A DNA stretch of 64,000 bases from contig NZ_AP025483.1 of the NCBI RefSeq assembly GCF_024347455.1, positions 3,472,001-3,536,000 on the forward strand. Reading direction: 5' to 3'. The notes under the pieces are model-generated. The model saw only the letters and a list, made by a program, of their open reading frames with translations, had not been told where the DNA came from and searched no databases. Both the position numbers and the translations under genes were made by a program. Source of the DNA: Vibrio echinoideorum. GTDB lineage: Bacteria > Pseudomonadota > Gammaproteobacteria > Enterobacterales > Vibrionaceae. This document shows, one piece after another, positions 21,413 through 31,201 of the stretch; positions within the stretch are counted from its first letter, which is position 1; each line of letters starts with the position of its first letter.

Positions 21413-21940
21413 CTAAACTGCAGGAGCTTCCATAATTGAAGATGAACCATCTTTTGCCAATTGCGCTAGGTCTTTATCAATAAAGAACAGTGCCTTACCG
21501 TCTTCACCAACGAGCTCTAGCTTATCCAATACACCTTTAAACAACTTCTCTTCTTCGTGTTGCTCTGCAACGTACCATTGCAGGAAGTTGAAGGTTGAGT
21601 AGTCTTGTGATGTGAAAGCAACGTGAGCCAGTTTGTTGATCTTTTCAGTGATCATTTGCTCATGTTCATAGGTTTCACGAAACACTGCGCCAAGGCTTTC
21701 AAATTCATGTTTTGGCGCTTCAATCGCACCAAGAATTGGCATTGCACCTGTTTCACTAACGTAAGTGAAAAGACGCTGCATATGTTCCATTTCTTCTACT
21801 GCATGAACACGCAGAAACTCTGCTGCACCTTCAAATCCTTTGTCTTCACACCAAGCACTCATTTGTAAGTATAGGTTGGATGAGAAAAATTCTAGATTAA
21901 TTTGATCATTCAGTTGCTCAACCATAGTTTTTGACAGCAT
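21413..21940 (-). CDS. ftnA: Non-heme ferritin
   Basis: A 175-residue iron-storage protein that oxidises Fe(II) and stores ferric mineral in a 24-mer cage. It has the four-helix ferroxidase ligands: [12 protein letters not shown] (Glu), VEEMEHM (ExxH), TYEHEQ (Glu) and VAEQHEEE (Glu-Gln). The B-type channel and heme Met of bacterioferritin are absent. It has a GGAG ribosome site close before the ATG at 21940. In Vibrio and E. coli, RyhB and Fur influence ferritin; no Fur box stood out upstream. Confidence 0.96.
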   Translation of the reverse strand: MLSKTMVEQLNDQINLEFFSSNLYLQMSAWCEDKGFEGAAEFLRVHAVEEMEHMQRLFTYVSETGAMPILGAIEAPKHEFESLGAVFRETYEHEQMITEKINKLAHVAFTSQDYSTFNFLQWYVAEQHEEEKLFKGVLDKLELVGEDGKALFFIDKDLAQLAKDGSSSIMEAPAV

Positions 21941-22129
21941 TTAAGACTCCTAATTACACCCTCAATTTTCTTTACTATATCACTATTTAATGAATATCTC
22001 GCTGACCATTAGTTAACCGATATTTCGGACTATCACTACGCAAGACGGTGGATATGAGATCACTTCAGCAAAAAAAGGCATCACATAGTGCTAATCTTTA
22101 ATCAGACAATGAATAAAAGAGGTAGCAAT

Positions 22130-22564
22130 ATGAGTTACAAACATATTTTGGTCGCAGTCGATTTATCAGATGACAGCAAATTACTTGTGGATAAAGCGGT
22201 AGCATTGGCTAAGCCATTGGAAGCCAAAGTCTCTTTTATCCATATCGATATTAACTACGCAGAGCTTTATACCGGCCTGATTGATATCAACATGGCCGAA
22301 ACCCAACACAATGCGATGGAAGCCTCTCGTATTCAGCTGCAAAATTTTGCTGACTACGCTCAATACCCAATAACTCACACTTTGGTGGGCAGTGGCGACT
22401 TGAGCCATGAGCTATGTGACACCATCAATGAGTTCAATGTCGATTTGGTGGTTTGTGGTCACCATCAAGATTTTTGGAGCAAGCTGCTTTCTTCAACACG
22501 ACAACTGATCAACTCTTCACCCGTTGATATGCTGGTCGTGCCTCTAAGAGATTCAGAAGACTAA
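22130..22564 (+). CDS. uspA: Universal stress protein A family protein
   Basis: A 144-residue cytoplasmic stress protein, the same length as E. coli UspA. It starts [23 protein letters not shown] and contains the UspA fold with [33 protein letters not shown]. It lacks the full G-2x-G-9x-G(S/T) ATP motif, consistent with the non-ATP-binding UspA class. I start at the ATG at 22130 (AGAGG 7 bases upstream), not at an in-frame ATG at 22088 that would add 14 residues the family lacks. Transcribed away from ftnA. Confidence 0.92.
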   Translation: MSYKHILVAVDLSDDSKLLVDKAVALAKPLEAKVSFIHIDINYAELYTGLIDINMAETQHNAMEASRIQLQNFADYAQYPITHTLVGSGDLSHELCDTINEFNVDLVVCGHHQDFWSKLLSSTRQLINSSPVDMLVVPLRDSED

Positions 22565-22616
22565 TGATTTAAGGTTAGGTAACATACAGCTCATATCTTA
22601 TTAACGAAGTTTTACT

Positions 22617-23495
22617 ATGAGCTATTTAGCTGGTGTTACCCTCCTATGGGCGTTCTCCTTTAGCCTGATCGGCGTTTACCTTGCTGGTCAGGTTGATTCT
22701 TGGTTCTCTGTTCTGATGCGTGTTGCCCTTGCTGGTATCGTGTTTCTTCCCTTCCTTAAGTTTCGCGGTGTCTCGCGTAAGCTGATCGGAAAATTGATGG
22801 CCATTGGTGGTATTCAGCTTGGGCTGATGTACTGCTTCTACTATCAATCTTTTTTGCTACTCTCCGTACCTGAAGTCCTTCTGTTTACTGTATTTACCCC
22901 AATTTATGTCACTCTTATTTATGACTTTCTCAAAGGGCAATTCTCACCTTGGTATCTAGTGACAGCCGCTATTGCAGTATTAGGCGCGGTGTTCATTAAG
23001 TTTGCCGGTATCAACGACAACTTTTTAGTCGGCTTCCTTGTCGTTCAAGGCGCGAACCTGTGCTTTGCTATCGGTCAGGTGGGTTATAAGGTGGTAATGG
23101 AGAAGGAGTCCGCTGAACTACCTCAGCGCACTGTATTTGGCTATTTCTACTTAGGCGCGTTATGTGTGGCTTCGGTTGCTTTCCTGCTACTGGGCAACCC
23201 TGAGAAACTGCCAACAACCACACTTCAATGGGGAATCCTGATCTACCTTGGCTTAATTGCCTCGGGGCTGGGTTACTTTATGTGGAATAAAGGCGCATGC
23301 ATGGTTAATACTGGTGCACTGGCCGTGATGAACAATGCATTGGTTCCAGCTGGCCTTGTGGTGAATATCCTGATTTGGAACAGAGATGTCGATTTGGTTC
23401 GCCTTGCCATTGGTGGAGGCGTTGTCTTACTGTCTCTGCTTGTGAATGAGACTTGGGTAAAGAAGCGTGTTGCGAGAGATGCTAGTAATGCCTAG
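22617..23495 (+). CDS. EamA/DMT family transporter
   Basis: A 292-residue inner-membrane protein with about ten helices in two EamA repeats. It opens SYLAGVTLLWAFSFSLIGVYLAGQVDSWF, a form seen in the carboxylate/amino acid/amine subgroup. The conserved YYQSFLLLSVPEVLLFTVFTPIYVTL stretch lies in the first repeat and GLIASGLGYFMWNKGACMVNTGALAVMNN in the second. It may correspond to YigM-like biotin importers, but I am not sure. It starts 52 bases after uspA and is followed by a terminator. Confidence 0.87.
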   Translation: MSYLAGVTLLWAFSFSLIGVYLAGQVDSWFSVLMRVALAGIVFLPFLKFRGVSRKLIGKLMAIGGIQLGLMYCFYYQSFLLLSVPEVLLFTVFTPIYVTLIYDFLKGQFSPWYLVTAAIAVLGAVFIKFAGINDNFLVGFLVVQGANLCFAIGQVGYKVVMEKESAELPQRTVFGYFYLGALCVASVAFLLLGNPEKLPTTTLQWGILIYLGLIASGLGYFMWNKGACMVNTGALAVMNNALVPAGLVVNILIWNRDVDLVRLAIGGGVVLLSLLVNETWVKKRVARDASNA

Positions 23496-23598
23496 CGCGT
23501 TAAGCTAACAATCTTTAGTTAACTAACAAGCTGTATTTAGCTAACAAGATTTGTTTGACTCGCAAGATGTTTATTTAAACTAAGACCAAAAAAGCAAA

Positions 23599-23623
23599 AG
23601 AGCGACTGTAGGTCGCTCTTTTT
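23599..23623 (+). terminator. Terminator after the EamA gene
   Basis: An 8-bp perfect stem AGAGCGAC/GTCGCTCT (23599-23606 and 23612-23619) followed by T5. Confidence 0.88.
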
Positions 23624-23660
23624 AAATCATCTGTTTAGCAATAAGCTCTTCGAATTAACT

Positions 23661-24254
23661 TCAGTGGATGTGATTGTGGCTCACTACCTGAGTCTTGCTT
23701 TCAGTGAAGGCAACGTCATCAAGTTGTAGGTTGATGCGTTCAAGGTCACTTTCCAGTTTTTGGCTTTTCTTAAACAGCTTTTGCTGCTTCTTAATCATCT
23801 TCGCGAGCTTTTTGTTGTACTTCTCTTGTTTCTTCGCCGCTTTCTTCGCTTGTTTAAGCTCCGATTTATCATCACCACTCGCCTTGGCCATCAGCTTTTT
23901 CAGCTTGGCTTTTTTCTGTGATGCTTTATCCGTAATAGATGCTTTATCTTCAATCTCAACAACGGCTGGATCGAACATTTTCACAGTAGGTTCAAGGGTC
24001 TCGTTGATTTCCGCAAGCGATAACTCTGGCGCTGGCAATGTTTCAGCCAACAGTCCACACGCGACTTTTTCTTCGTCAGGCTTATTCTGGCAACCAAGAG
24101 GGGGAATTGCGGTTGGTTTGCATAGGTTTGCTTCGTCCGCCGATGAACGTGCACAAGAACGACACACAAACTTAGGTTGGGTAACCAAGCTGTGGATCTC
24201 TCCTAGGTGTTCGGTAATATCTCGACGGTTTAACTTACAAAAGCGTTTAGCCAT
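23661..24254 (-). CDS. Cys-rich N-terminal, Lys-rich C-terminal hypothetical protein
   Basis: A 197-residue protein I cannot assign. The first 65 residues hold six cysteines (CKLNRRD, CRSCARSS, LCKPTAIPP, LGCQNKP, ACGLL), suggesting a metal-binding or Fe-S domain. The C-terminal half (115-185) is extremely Lys/Gln-rich with heptad spacing (KKAAKKQEKYNKKLAKMIKK), so probably a coiled coil that could contact nucleic acid. It ends in His-Asn-His-Ile-His. No signal peptide. A palindrome resembling a Fur site lies 14 bases upstream, so iron-linked expression is plausible. Confidence 0.75.
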   Translation of the reverse strand: MAKRFCKLNRRDITEHLGEIHSLVTQPKFVCRSCARSSADEANLCKPTAIPPLGCQNKPDEEKVACGLLAETLPAPELSLAEINETLEPTVKMFDPAVVEIEDKASITDKASQKKAKLKKLMAKASGDDKSELKQAKKAAKKQEKYNKKLAKMIKKQQKLFKKSQKLESDLERINLQLDDVAFTESKTQVVSHNHIH

Positions 24255-24267
24255 GCTACAACTCCAG

Positions 24268-24290
24268 CTAAGAATAATAATGATTCTTAG
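24268..24290 (-). promoter_or_regulatory. Fur-like palindromic operator
   Basis: Perfect 8-bp arms CTAAGAAT/ATTCTTAG separated by AATAATG. The core AATAATGATTCTT resembles the Fur consensus and the ryhB site in this window. It sits 14 bases before the start of the Cys/Lys-rich gene, where a repressor would block initiation. Confidence 0.6.
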
Positions 24291-24395
24291 TTAGATATAC
24301 ATCCGTAACGCGGCTATCGCAAGTGTTAAATAGTAATTTATCGTATTTATGACGGGAAACTTTCTTAACGTGTTGCTAAGTTATTGATGCTTTCA

Positions 24396-25187
24396 CTAAG
24401 TCATTGATGCTTTCACATACACATCAAAACGGTTCTTTTTGGTTTCTATCGCCATGCTCGGTTTTTGCTCACCTAACCAAGCTGCGTAATCCGGTCTTTT
24501 CACCACGACTCGTTTTGATGCGAGCTTAAGGGCGGGTTGCAATAGCGCATCTGCATCCATGTCTGCGCCAACCAAAGATTGGAATACTCGCATCTCTTTT
24601 TTAACCAAAGCCGATTTCTTTTTGTTCTCGGGGTGCGGGTACATAGGGTCGAGGTAGACCACATCTGGCTGTGCGAAATTAGGATCATCGCTTAGCTTAT
24701 CTAAAGCGTCATGACTCGAAGCGTGAATCAACTTCATACGTTCAGTTACCCAACCGCCAATATCTGGATCTTGCTGCGCACGTTGTAAGCCATCATCAAG
24801 TAAGGCTGCCACAACAGGATGACGCTCGACCATTTGCACCTTACAACCTAAAGAAGCCAACACAAACGCATCACGCCCTAAGCCTGCCGTACCATCAAGA
24901 ATGGTTGGCGTTGCGCCTTTGTTTAAACCTGCCGCTTTAGCGATCGCCTGACCTTTACCACCACCAAACTTACGTCTGTGACCGACTGCGCCACCGACTA
25001 AATCAACAAAGATAGCGCCAAGTTTCGGTTCGTCCACTTTGCGTAACTCAAGTCGCTCACTGGTCAGAACCAACGCAAAATCGCTGTTTTCATCATGGGA
25101 TAAATTCCAACGGGTCGCTAAGTCATTTAAATGATCGATTTGGGTAGCATCTTCGCAAATCAGTTGTAGTTGCAAGGTCGTCTCCAA
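24396..25187 (-). CDS. rsmJ: 16S rRNA (guanine1516-N2)-methyltransferase
   Basis: A 263-residue SAM-dependent methyltransferase that modifies G1516 of 16S rRNA. Features: [33 protein letters not shown] (RsmJ signature), SAM motif [21 protein letters not shown], acidic loop VQMVERHP and catalytic [24 protein letters not shown] (DPMYP, equivalent to DPPY). E. coli RsmJ is 250 residues and, as here, lies near prlC and uspA. Confidence 0.95.
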   Translation of the reverse strand: METTLQLQLICEDATQIDHLNDLATRWNLSHDENSDFALVLTSERLELRKVDEPKLGAIFVDLVGGAVGHRRKFGGGKGQAIAKAAGLNKGATPTILDGTAGLGRDAFVLASLGCKVQMVERHPVVAALLDDGLQRAQQDPDIGGWVTERMKLIHASSHDALDKLSDDPNFAQPDVVYLDPMYPHPENKKKSALVKKEMRVFQSLVGADMDADALLQPALKLASKRVVVKRPDYAAWLGEQKPSMAIETKKNRFDVYVKASMT

Positions 25188-25316
25188 CAGACAGTAGTAT
25201 TCAAAACAAAAGAGGCAATCAGTTTACCTGATCGCCTCAACAATACATATTAACCGAGAAAAGTATTCACGATAAAGCCTGAGCTCAACCAAAGAGATTA
25301 TAGGCAACCAAAGAGC

Positions 25317-28300
25317 TTATAGAATTCGCTCTTGTTGTAACTCTTCGACTAATTCCTCAAGTGGCTTAGGTCGGCCAATGATGTAGCCTTGCGCATAGTT
25401 CACGCCAAGATCGATCAGCTTGTCGATGATCTGCGTATTTTCAACAAATTCGGCCACCGTGTGTTTACCCATCTGCTTAGCTAAATCATTGATAGAGCGA
25501 ACCATCACATGATCCATCTCGTTGACCGCAATATCACGCACAAACAAGCCATCGATCTTCACGATGTCGACCGGCAGTTTCTTTAAGTAACCAAACGACG
25601 ATAACCCTGAGCCGAAATCATCTAAGGCGATCATACAGCCCAACTCTTTAAGTCGCGTGAAGAACTTGATCGCTTGTTTCATGTTGCTCATGGCGGCCGT
25701 TTCGGTGATCTCTAAACAGATTTTATGGCACGGTATCGACGAGTCTCTCAAGCTCTCAATCAAGAATTCGACAAATTCTCGATTACCCATCGAATGACCA
25801 GAGAGGTTAATTGAACACATGCCAAGTTCATCAATCACTAATGGGCGTTGTTCCAGCCAACTCAATGTTTGGCTCACGACTTGGCGATCAATCAGGTGTG
25901 CTATGTTGTAGCGCTCCGAGGCTGGCATGAAGATCCCCGGAGAAATATATTCACCCTTGATGTTTTTGATCCGCACCAAGATTTCGAAGTGCATTTTCTC
26001 GCTGTCTTTATCTAAACCAAGGATACGTTGTGCAAACAGTTCTAAGCGATCATTAGCCAAGGCTTCATGTACAAGGCTAACGCACTCCATTTCCAAATGA
26101 CGGCGACGGAGATCTTCGTCATCTAGATGATAAAGGTTATAGCGATTACGCCCTTCCTCTTTAGCAGCATGACAAGCAGCATCGGCCTGAGCGTGTACCA
26201 TCTGTGGTGAGGCCGCAGTATGGTCAATCAATCGGATACCAATAGAGCTGGTAAGATTAAGGCGAATATCACCCCACAAGAATGGGTTCTCGCTCATCGT
26301 CGAAATAATACTGCGACACACATTCACCGCATCTCGCTCAGTGCAATCTTTCATTAATACTGCAAACTCATCGCCCCCCATACGCGCTAACACGGCATTG
26401 TATGGCAATACCTCTTCCAGCAGCTTGGCACTAAACATGATTGCAGCATCTCCCGCTTCATGCCCCGCAGTATCGTTCAACACCTTCAGTTGGTCTAAAT
26501 CTAAGAACAACATCGCATGAGTTCGCATGTGGCTTTCAACTTCTTTCAGCGCCTTTTGCAGCTCTTGTTCAAAGTGGTTGCGGTTGAAGGTATCAGTCAA
26601 TAAATCGTAACGCGCTTGATACTCTAACTTTTCAGAAAGCTCGTGGGTTTCGGTGATGTCCTCACCAACAATCAACAGTTGATCCGATTCCACCAGCGGA
26701 CGGATATTTTCACGAATCCAGATGGTGCTGCCATCGGCATGACGATATTCGATATCACGACGCCACACGCCTCGAATTTTATGCTGTGGTTGCAGTAAGA
26801 TATGACGTGGGATCATCGCGTTTTCATCGACATAAAACTCTCGTGGTCGATGTCCCAATAGCTGATCAAGTGGGTACCCCAGTAGTTCTTCAGCGAACTG
26901 GTTCACTTGTTGAATACGGTTATTGCCATCGAGCGTTATCATCATTACTGGTTGTTTGTCGTAATACAGCTTTAGATTGGCTTCACGTTGGAACAGTTTG
27001 TTTTCCGCGAGTTTACGTGAGGTGACATCACGCGCTTCAAACAAGAATTGATTATCATCCCCTTCACTGCCCGGCATTGGCTTTAATGAAACATCCAACA
27101 CCATTGCCCCGCGATCACGACACCACACTTCCGCTTCAAATCGTAAAACCTGATGTTCCTCTCGAGAGATGAAATACTCCTTCAACACCTGCCTAGCCGA
27201 GTCTTCCCAGTGTTGGTGATGTTGAAGAGGTGTTCCCAATTTATAGCCTTGGTTATACAAAAGTTCATGCAACTTGCTGTTGCTCGACAGTAACACTCCG
27301 CCCTTATCGATAATTCCCATAAATTGCAGACTTTGATCGAATATCGACTCAAGAAGTAGTTGGCTCTGACGGCTTGTACGTTCACTTTTTTGAAGGCGAT
27401 TAAGGTAGTACATCAAGGTGACGATCACACATAACATGCTTAAGAAAAGTAGGCCGATCGTACGAATTTCATCGTGATAACGAACCCAAAATGGCTTGGG
27501 TTTGTTTAAGAAAGTCACCGATGCTTCATTCTCTGCGCCTAGGTTCCAGCGAGAGATTTGTTGATAGTCGAGTTTAATTTCAGCAGCGCCGGGAACCACG
27601 GCGCGCAATGGAGCTGATGGGTTATCAAGTACTTCTAAAAGTATGCTTCCAGCCTCTCGACCTTGAATCTTTCCTCCTTGAATCACACCGCCAATAGCGC
27701 CATGCCCCAAGCCTAAATCGTTAACCATATAGATAGGTATTTGGCTTTTTTTATTTAATTCACGCCAATCTTCATTGCTAGTCACACGACCGTTGATGTC
27801 TCTAAAATAAACCCAGAACAACAAGCCATTACCCGGCTTTGCCTTTTGAGTAAATGCTATCAATTCTTGGTAAGTGTCTGGCGTGTAATGCTTCACAACA
27901 CCTGACATCTCAGGGTTGTTTTCAAGAAAGATATCAATCTGGTTACGAACAGCCTCGCCAGTGACCGAGTGATCGGTTACCACATGAATTCTTTTTACCG
28001 ACGTTTGAAGGCGCTTAATCAGTTCGATGTTGCTCGCCATATCGGTGTCTTCGGTTACGCCTGTCGCATTCAATCCTTCAATCATGTTTGGTGAAAAGTT
28101 GTTAATTCCCCCAAAAATCACTGGCGTACCCTTTAATTGCGGAGCCAATCGCTTCATTAGATTTAAAGCGTTGTTGTCACTCACGACAACGGCTGCAAAG
28201 TCTTCGTGCATCAATTTAGTTCTATAGAGTTGATACACGCGCTCCAAATATTCAGCATTTTGTGTGCGTTTACTATCGAGATATACGACTCGATAAGACA

Positions 28301-28454
28301 AGCGGGTTCGATCCAGCTCTTCTGCCAACCCTTTTTGGAAACTGTCTGTCCAAAAAAATCCTTGATGGTAAGAGTGAATAACCAACACATCTTTTGTTTG
28401 TGCTGAAGCGAAAAAACTCCAACACATCAAAATTAATAACAACGAAAATCGCAC
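25317..28454 (-). CDS. Membrane sensor with ABC-type substrate-binding, PAS, GGDEF and EAL domains
   Basis: A protein of about 1045 residues for cyclic-di-GMP turnover. It has a signal peptide, then a periplasmic-binding-like domain of the ABC_sub_bind type (KDVLVIHSYHQGFFWTDSF...GTPVIFGGINNFSP). A membrane helix follows (IGLLFLSMLCVIVTLMYYL), then two PAS-like regions, GGDEF (RMGGDEFAVLM) and EAL. The GGDEF core is intact but no RxxD inhibitory site precedes it. The EAL signature is EIL (HFEILVRI), with INLSG, LEITETA, ALDDFGSG and VKIDG kept, so phosphodiesterase activity is plausible. I start at GTG 28454 (AGGGTGA 5 bases upstream, then RFSLLLILMCW); an ATG at 28538 would nearly abut asnC and add an odd extension. 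Confidence 0.85.
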   Translation of the reverse strand: MRFSLLLILMCWSFFASAQTKDVLVIHSYHQGFFWTDSFQKGLAEELDRTRLSYRVVYLDSKRTQNAEYLERVYQLYRTKLMHEDFAAVVVSDNNALNLMKRLAPQLKGTPVIFGGINNFSPNMIEGLNATGVTEDTDMASNIELIKRLQTSVKRIHVVTDHSVTGEAVRNQIDIFLENNPEMSGVVKHYTPDTYQELIAFTQKAKPGNGLLFWVYFRDINGRVTSNEDWRELNKKSQIPIYMVNDLGLGHGAIGGVIQGGKIQGREAGSILLEVLDNPSAPLRAVVPGAAEIKLDYQQISRWNLGAENEASVTFLNKPKPFWVRYHDEIRTIGLLFLSMLCVIVTLMYYLNRLQKSERTSRQSQLLLESIFDQSLQFMGIIDKGGVLLSSNSKLHELLYNQGYKLGTPLQHHQHWEDSARQVLKEYFISREEHQVLRFEAEVWCRDRGAMVLDVSLKPMPGSEGDDNQFLFEARDVTSRKLAENKLFQREANLKLYYDKQPVMMITLDGNNRIQQVNQFAEELLGYPLDQLLGHRPREFYVDENAMIPRHILLQPQHKIRGVWRRDIEYRHADGSTIWIRENIRPLVESDQLLIVGEDITETHELSEKLEYQARYDLLTDTFNRNHFEQELQKALKEVESHMRTHAMLFLDLDQLKVLNDTAGHEAGDAAIMFSAKLLEEVLPYNAVLARMGGDEFAVLMKDCTERDAVNVCRSIISTMSENPFLWGDIRLNLTSSIGIRLIDHTAASPQMVHAQADAACHAAKEEGRNRYNLYHLDDEDLRRRHLEMECVSLVHEALANDRLELFAQRILGLDKDSEKMHFEILVRIKNIKGEYISPGIFMPASERYNIAHLIDRQVVSQTLSWLEQRPLVIDELGMCSINLSGHSMGNREFVEFLIESLRDSSIPCHKICLEITETAAMSNMKQAIKFFTRLKELGCMIALDDFGSGLSSFGYLKKLPVDIVKIDGLFVRDIAVNEMDHVMVRSINDLAKQMGKHTVAEFVENTQIIDKLIDLGVNYAQGYIIGRPKPLEELVEELQQERIL

Positions 28455-28552
28455 TGAATTCACCCTAACACTATAGTTGCTGCTAATATTATCACCCTTG
28501 GCTATGATGTGTACTCTAGCTAGTCTGATTTCATTCAATCTAAGGATTCTGC

Positions 28553-29017
28553 ATGTCCACTACCACCGCTCGCCTGGATGACCTAGACCGTGCCATTCTA
28601 AAAACTTTAATGGAAGACGCGCGCACGCCTTATGCTGAAATGGCCAAGCAGTTCGATGTTAGCCCTGCGACAATTCACGTTCGAATAGAAAAAATGAGAT
28701 CGGCTGACATTATTGAGCGTACAGAAGTGGTGGTAAACACTAAGAAGTTAGGTTACGACGTTTGTTGCTTTATTGGCATCAACCTCAATGCGGCCCGCGA
28801 TTACCATTCAGCGATTGCCAAACTCAATGCTTTAGATGAGGTGGTTGAGGCCTACTACACCACCGGCGCCTACAATATTTTCGTCAAGTTGATGTGTAAA
28901 TCGATAGAAGAGCTGCAATTTGTATTGATTGATAAGCTGCAAGCGATCGATGAAGTGCAATCAACAGAGACCTTGATTTCATTGCAGAACCCGATCAATC
29001 GTAACGTCAATCCATAA
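28553..29017 (+). CDS. asnC: AsnC, Lrp/AsnC family transcriptional regulator
   Basis: A 154-residue regulator with an N-terminal helix-turn-helix (LDDLDRAILKTLMEDARTPYAEMAKQFDVSPATIHVRIEKM) and a RAM effector-binding domain ending LQAIDEVQSTETLISLQNPI. Resemblance to E. coli AsnC along the whole length (YDVCCFIGI, DEVVEAYYTTGAYNIFVKLMCKS) supports this over Lrp itself. AsnC controls asparagine synthetase asnA in E. coli; no asnA is in this window. AAGGA precedes the ATG. Transcribed divergently from the GGDEF-EAL gene, with less than 100 bases between starts. Confidence 0.93.
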   Translation: MSTTTARLDDLDRAILKTLMEDARTPYAEMAKQFDVSPATIHVRIEKMRSADIIERTEVVVNTKKLGYDVCCFIGINLNAARDYHSAIAKLNALDEVVEAYYTTGAYNIFVKLMCKSIEELQFVLIDKLQAIDEVQSTETLISLQNPINRNVNP

Positions 29018-29054
29018 CGCCTATTGGTCTTATTTAAGATGATATACAGACAAA

Positions 29055-29082
29055 AAAAGAGCCTCTAACTAGAGGCTCTTTT
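29055..29082. terminator. Bidirectional terminator between asnC and prlC
   Basis: A 12-bp perfect stem AAAAGAGCCTCT/AGAGGCTCTTTT around AACT. It serves both convergent genes. Confidence 0.9.
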
Positions 29083-29086
29083 CGCT

Positions 29087-29126
29087 ATTAACTCGCAATA
29101 AAGCTAATTAACTCGCAATAAAGCTA
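29087..29126. repeat. Perfect 20-bp tandem duplication
   Basis: Two identical head-to-tail copies of ATTAACTCGCAATAAAGCTA lie at 29087-29106 and 29107-29126, between the shared terminator and the prlC stop. Probably recent slippage. Confidence 0.9.
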
Positions 29127-29158
29127 AGCAACTACCGCAGTTACGGAAATGATAGCAA

Positions 29159-31201
29159 TTACGCGTTGATTCCCGCATGACGCAGCATCGCGTCGATTTG
29201 TGGCTCACGACCGCGGAAGCGTTTAAACAGCTCCATCGGTTCTTCACTGCCACCCATCTCAAGGATGTTGTTCAGGAAGCGATTGCCCGTTTCAGTGTTG
29301 AAGATACCTTCTTCTTCAAATGCTGAGAACGCATCTGCCGATAGCACTTCTGCCCATAGGTAGCTGTAGTAACCTGCACTGTAGCCACCAGCAAAGATAT
29401 GACCAAAGCTGTGTGAAAAACGGTTCCAATCTAGGCTTGGCAGTACTGACACCTTAGACTTCACATCCGCTAGTGTCTCAAGAACACGAGCACCGACTTC
29501 TGGGTCATATTCAGTGTGTAGAGTGAAATCGAACAAGCCAAGCTCAAGCTGGCGCAGGATAAACATTGCAGACTGGAAGTTCTTCGCTGCTAGCATTTTC
29601 TCTAGCATCTCTTTTGGTAACGCTTCACCTGTTTCGAAGTGACCAGAGATAAACGACAGCGCTTCTTCTTCCCAACACCAGTTCTCTAAGAACTGACTTG
29701 GCAATTCAACCGCGTCCCAAGGCACACCATTGATACCAGAAACCGCACCCGCTTCAACTTGCGTCAGCATGTGGTGGATACCGTGACCGAATTCGTGGAA
29801 TAACGTCACCACTTCATCGTGAGTAAATAGCGCAGGCTTATCACCGACTGGCTTATTGAAGTTACACGTTAGATAAGCCACCGGCGTTTGTAGTTCGCCA
29901 GATTCAGTCATGCGACGACCACGACAGTCATCCATCCAAGCACCACCACGTTTGTGTTCACGGGCGTATAAATCTAAGTAGAAGCTCCCACGCAGTGTTC
30001 CAGTCGCATCAAAGATGTCAAAAAAGCGAACTGACTCATGCCAAGTGTCCACGCCTTCACGCTCTGTCACAGACATACCAAATACGCGATTCAACACCTC
30101 AAACAAACCTGAAACTACATTTGATTCAGGGAAATATGGACGAAGCTCTTCGTCAGAGATATCGAACAGGTCCTGTTTTTGCTTTTCGCTGTAATAAGCG
30201 ATGTCCCACAGGTTTAGCTCAGAGACGCCAAACTCTTTCTCAGCAAACTGGCGCAGTTCTTCAACTTCGCGCTCACCTTGTGGTTTCGCTTTCACTGCTA
30301 GGTCGTTAAGGAAGCCAAGCACTTGATCCGGCGTTTCCGCCATTTTAGTCGACAGTGATTTTTCGCTGTAGGTGCTAAAACCAAGCATGCGAGCAATCTC
30401 ATGACGCAGCTTAAGTTGTTCTGTGATGATCTCAGTGTTGTCCCACTTGCCTGCATTTGGACCACGATCTGAAGCACGCGTTACATAGGCTTCGTAAAGC
30501 TCTTTACGCAAATCTTGGTTATCACAGTAGGTCATCACAGGTAGATATGATGGGATATCTAGAGTCAGTAGGTAACCTTCTTGCTCTTTAGATTCAGCTG
30601 CGGCTTGTGCTGCCGCCAGTGCTGATTCAGGCATACCGGCCAGTTCAGCCACATCGGTGATCTGCTTGCTCCAACCCATGGTTGCATCAAGCACGTTGTT
30701 TGAGAATTGAGAGCCTAACTCAGACTGGCGCTTGCTGATTTCGCCATAGCGATGCTGCTCGTCGGCTGGTAAGCCAATGCCTGATAATTCAAAATCACGC
30801 AGCGCGTCGGTAATGGTTTTTTGTTGAGCTTGGTCGAGTGCCGAGAATGCCTCACTCGCCTTGATCGCTTTGTACGCTTCGAACAAACCTTTGTGTTGGC
30901 CAACCCAAGTACCGTATTCAGAAAGTACCGGCAGGCAGCTCTCATAAGCGTCACGCAGCTCATCGCTGTTCATCACAGAATTGATATGGCTCACTGGTGA
31001 CCAAATGCGGCCTAGACGATCATCCACTTCATCAATCGGAGCAACGAGGTTGTCCCAGCTTGGTGAAGTATTACCTTCAAGTACTTGTTCTATCTTGTTG
31101 CGACACTCTTCAATCACTTGCTCAACCGCTGGCTTAACGTGCTCAGGCTTGATTTGTGAAAACGGAGGTAAGTCCGTGAAGGTTAATAGCGGATTAGACA
31201 T
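29159..31201 (-). CDS. prlC: Oligopeptidase A
   Basis: A 680-residue M3 zinc metallopeptidase that degrades cytoplasmic oligopeptides, including cleaved signal peptides. The zinc site is TLFHEFGHGIHHMLTQ, with the downstream Glu in the ENWCWEEEAL region. The N-terminal helical domain and C-terminal ELGLFDFTLHTEYDP and GHIFAGGYSAGYYSYLWAEVLSADAF are typical of the family. Length equals E. coli OpdA. An AAGGAA ribosome site lies just before the ATG. It is divergent from rlmJ, as in E. coli. Confidence 0.97.
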   Translation of the reverse strand: MSNPLLTFTDLPPFSQIKPEHVKPAVEQVIEECRNKIEQVLEGNTSPSWDNLVAPIDEVDDRLGRIWSPVSHINSVMNSDELRDAYESCLPVLSEYGTWVGQHKGLFEAYKAIKASEAFSALDQAQQKTITDALRDFELSGIGLPADEQHRYGEISKRQSELGSQFSNNVLDATMGWSKQITDVAELAGMPESALAAAQAAAESKEQEGYLLTLDIPSYLPVMTYCDNQDLRKELYEAYVTRASDRGPNAGKWDNTEIITEQLKLRHEIARMLGFSTYSEKSLSTKMAETPDQVLGFLNDLAVKAKPQGEREVEELRQFAEKEFGVSELNLWDIAYYSEKQKQDLFDISDEELRPYFPESNVVSGLFEVLNRVFGMSVTEREGVDTWHESVRFFDIFDATGTLRGSFYLDLYAREHKRGGAWMDDCRGRRMTESGELQTPVAYLTCNFNKPVGDKPALFTHDEVVTLFHEFGHGIHHMLTQVEAGAVSGINGVPWDAVELPSQFLENWCWEEEALSFISGHFETGEALPKEMLEKMLAAKNFQSAMFILRQLELGLFDFTLHTEYDPEVGARVLETLADVKSKVSVLPSLDWNRFSHSFGHIFAGGYSAGYYSYLWAEVLSADAFSAFEEEGIFNTETGNRFLNNILEMGGSEEPMELFKRFRGREPQIDAMLRHAGINA

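Noticed and set aside
23695..24294. 199-codon plus-strand ORF opposite the Cys/Lys-rich gene
   Set aside because: The Ser/Phe-rich sequence is the mirror of Lys-rich codons on the other strand; the minus-strand gene has the ribosome site and operator.
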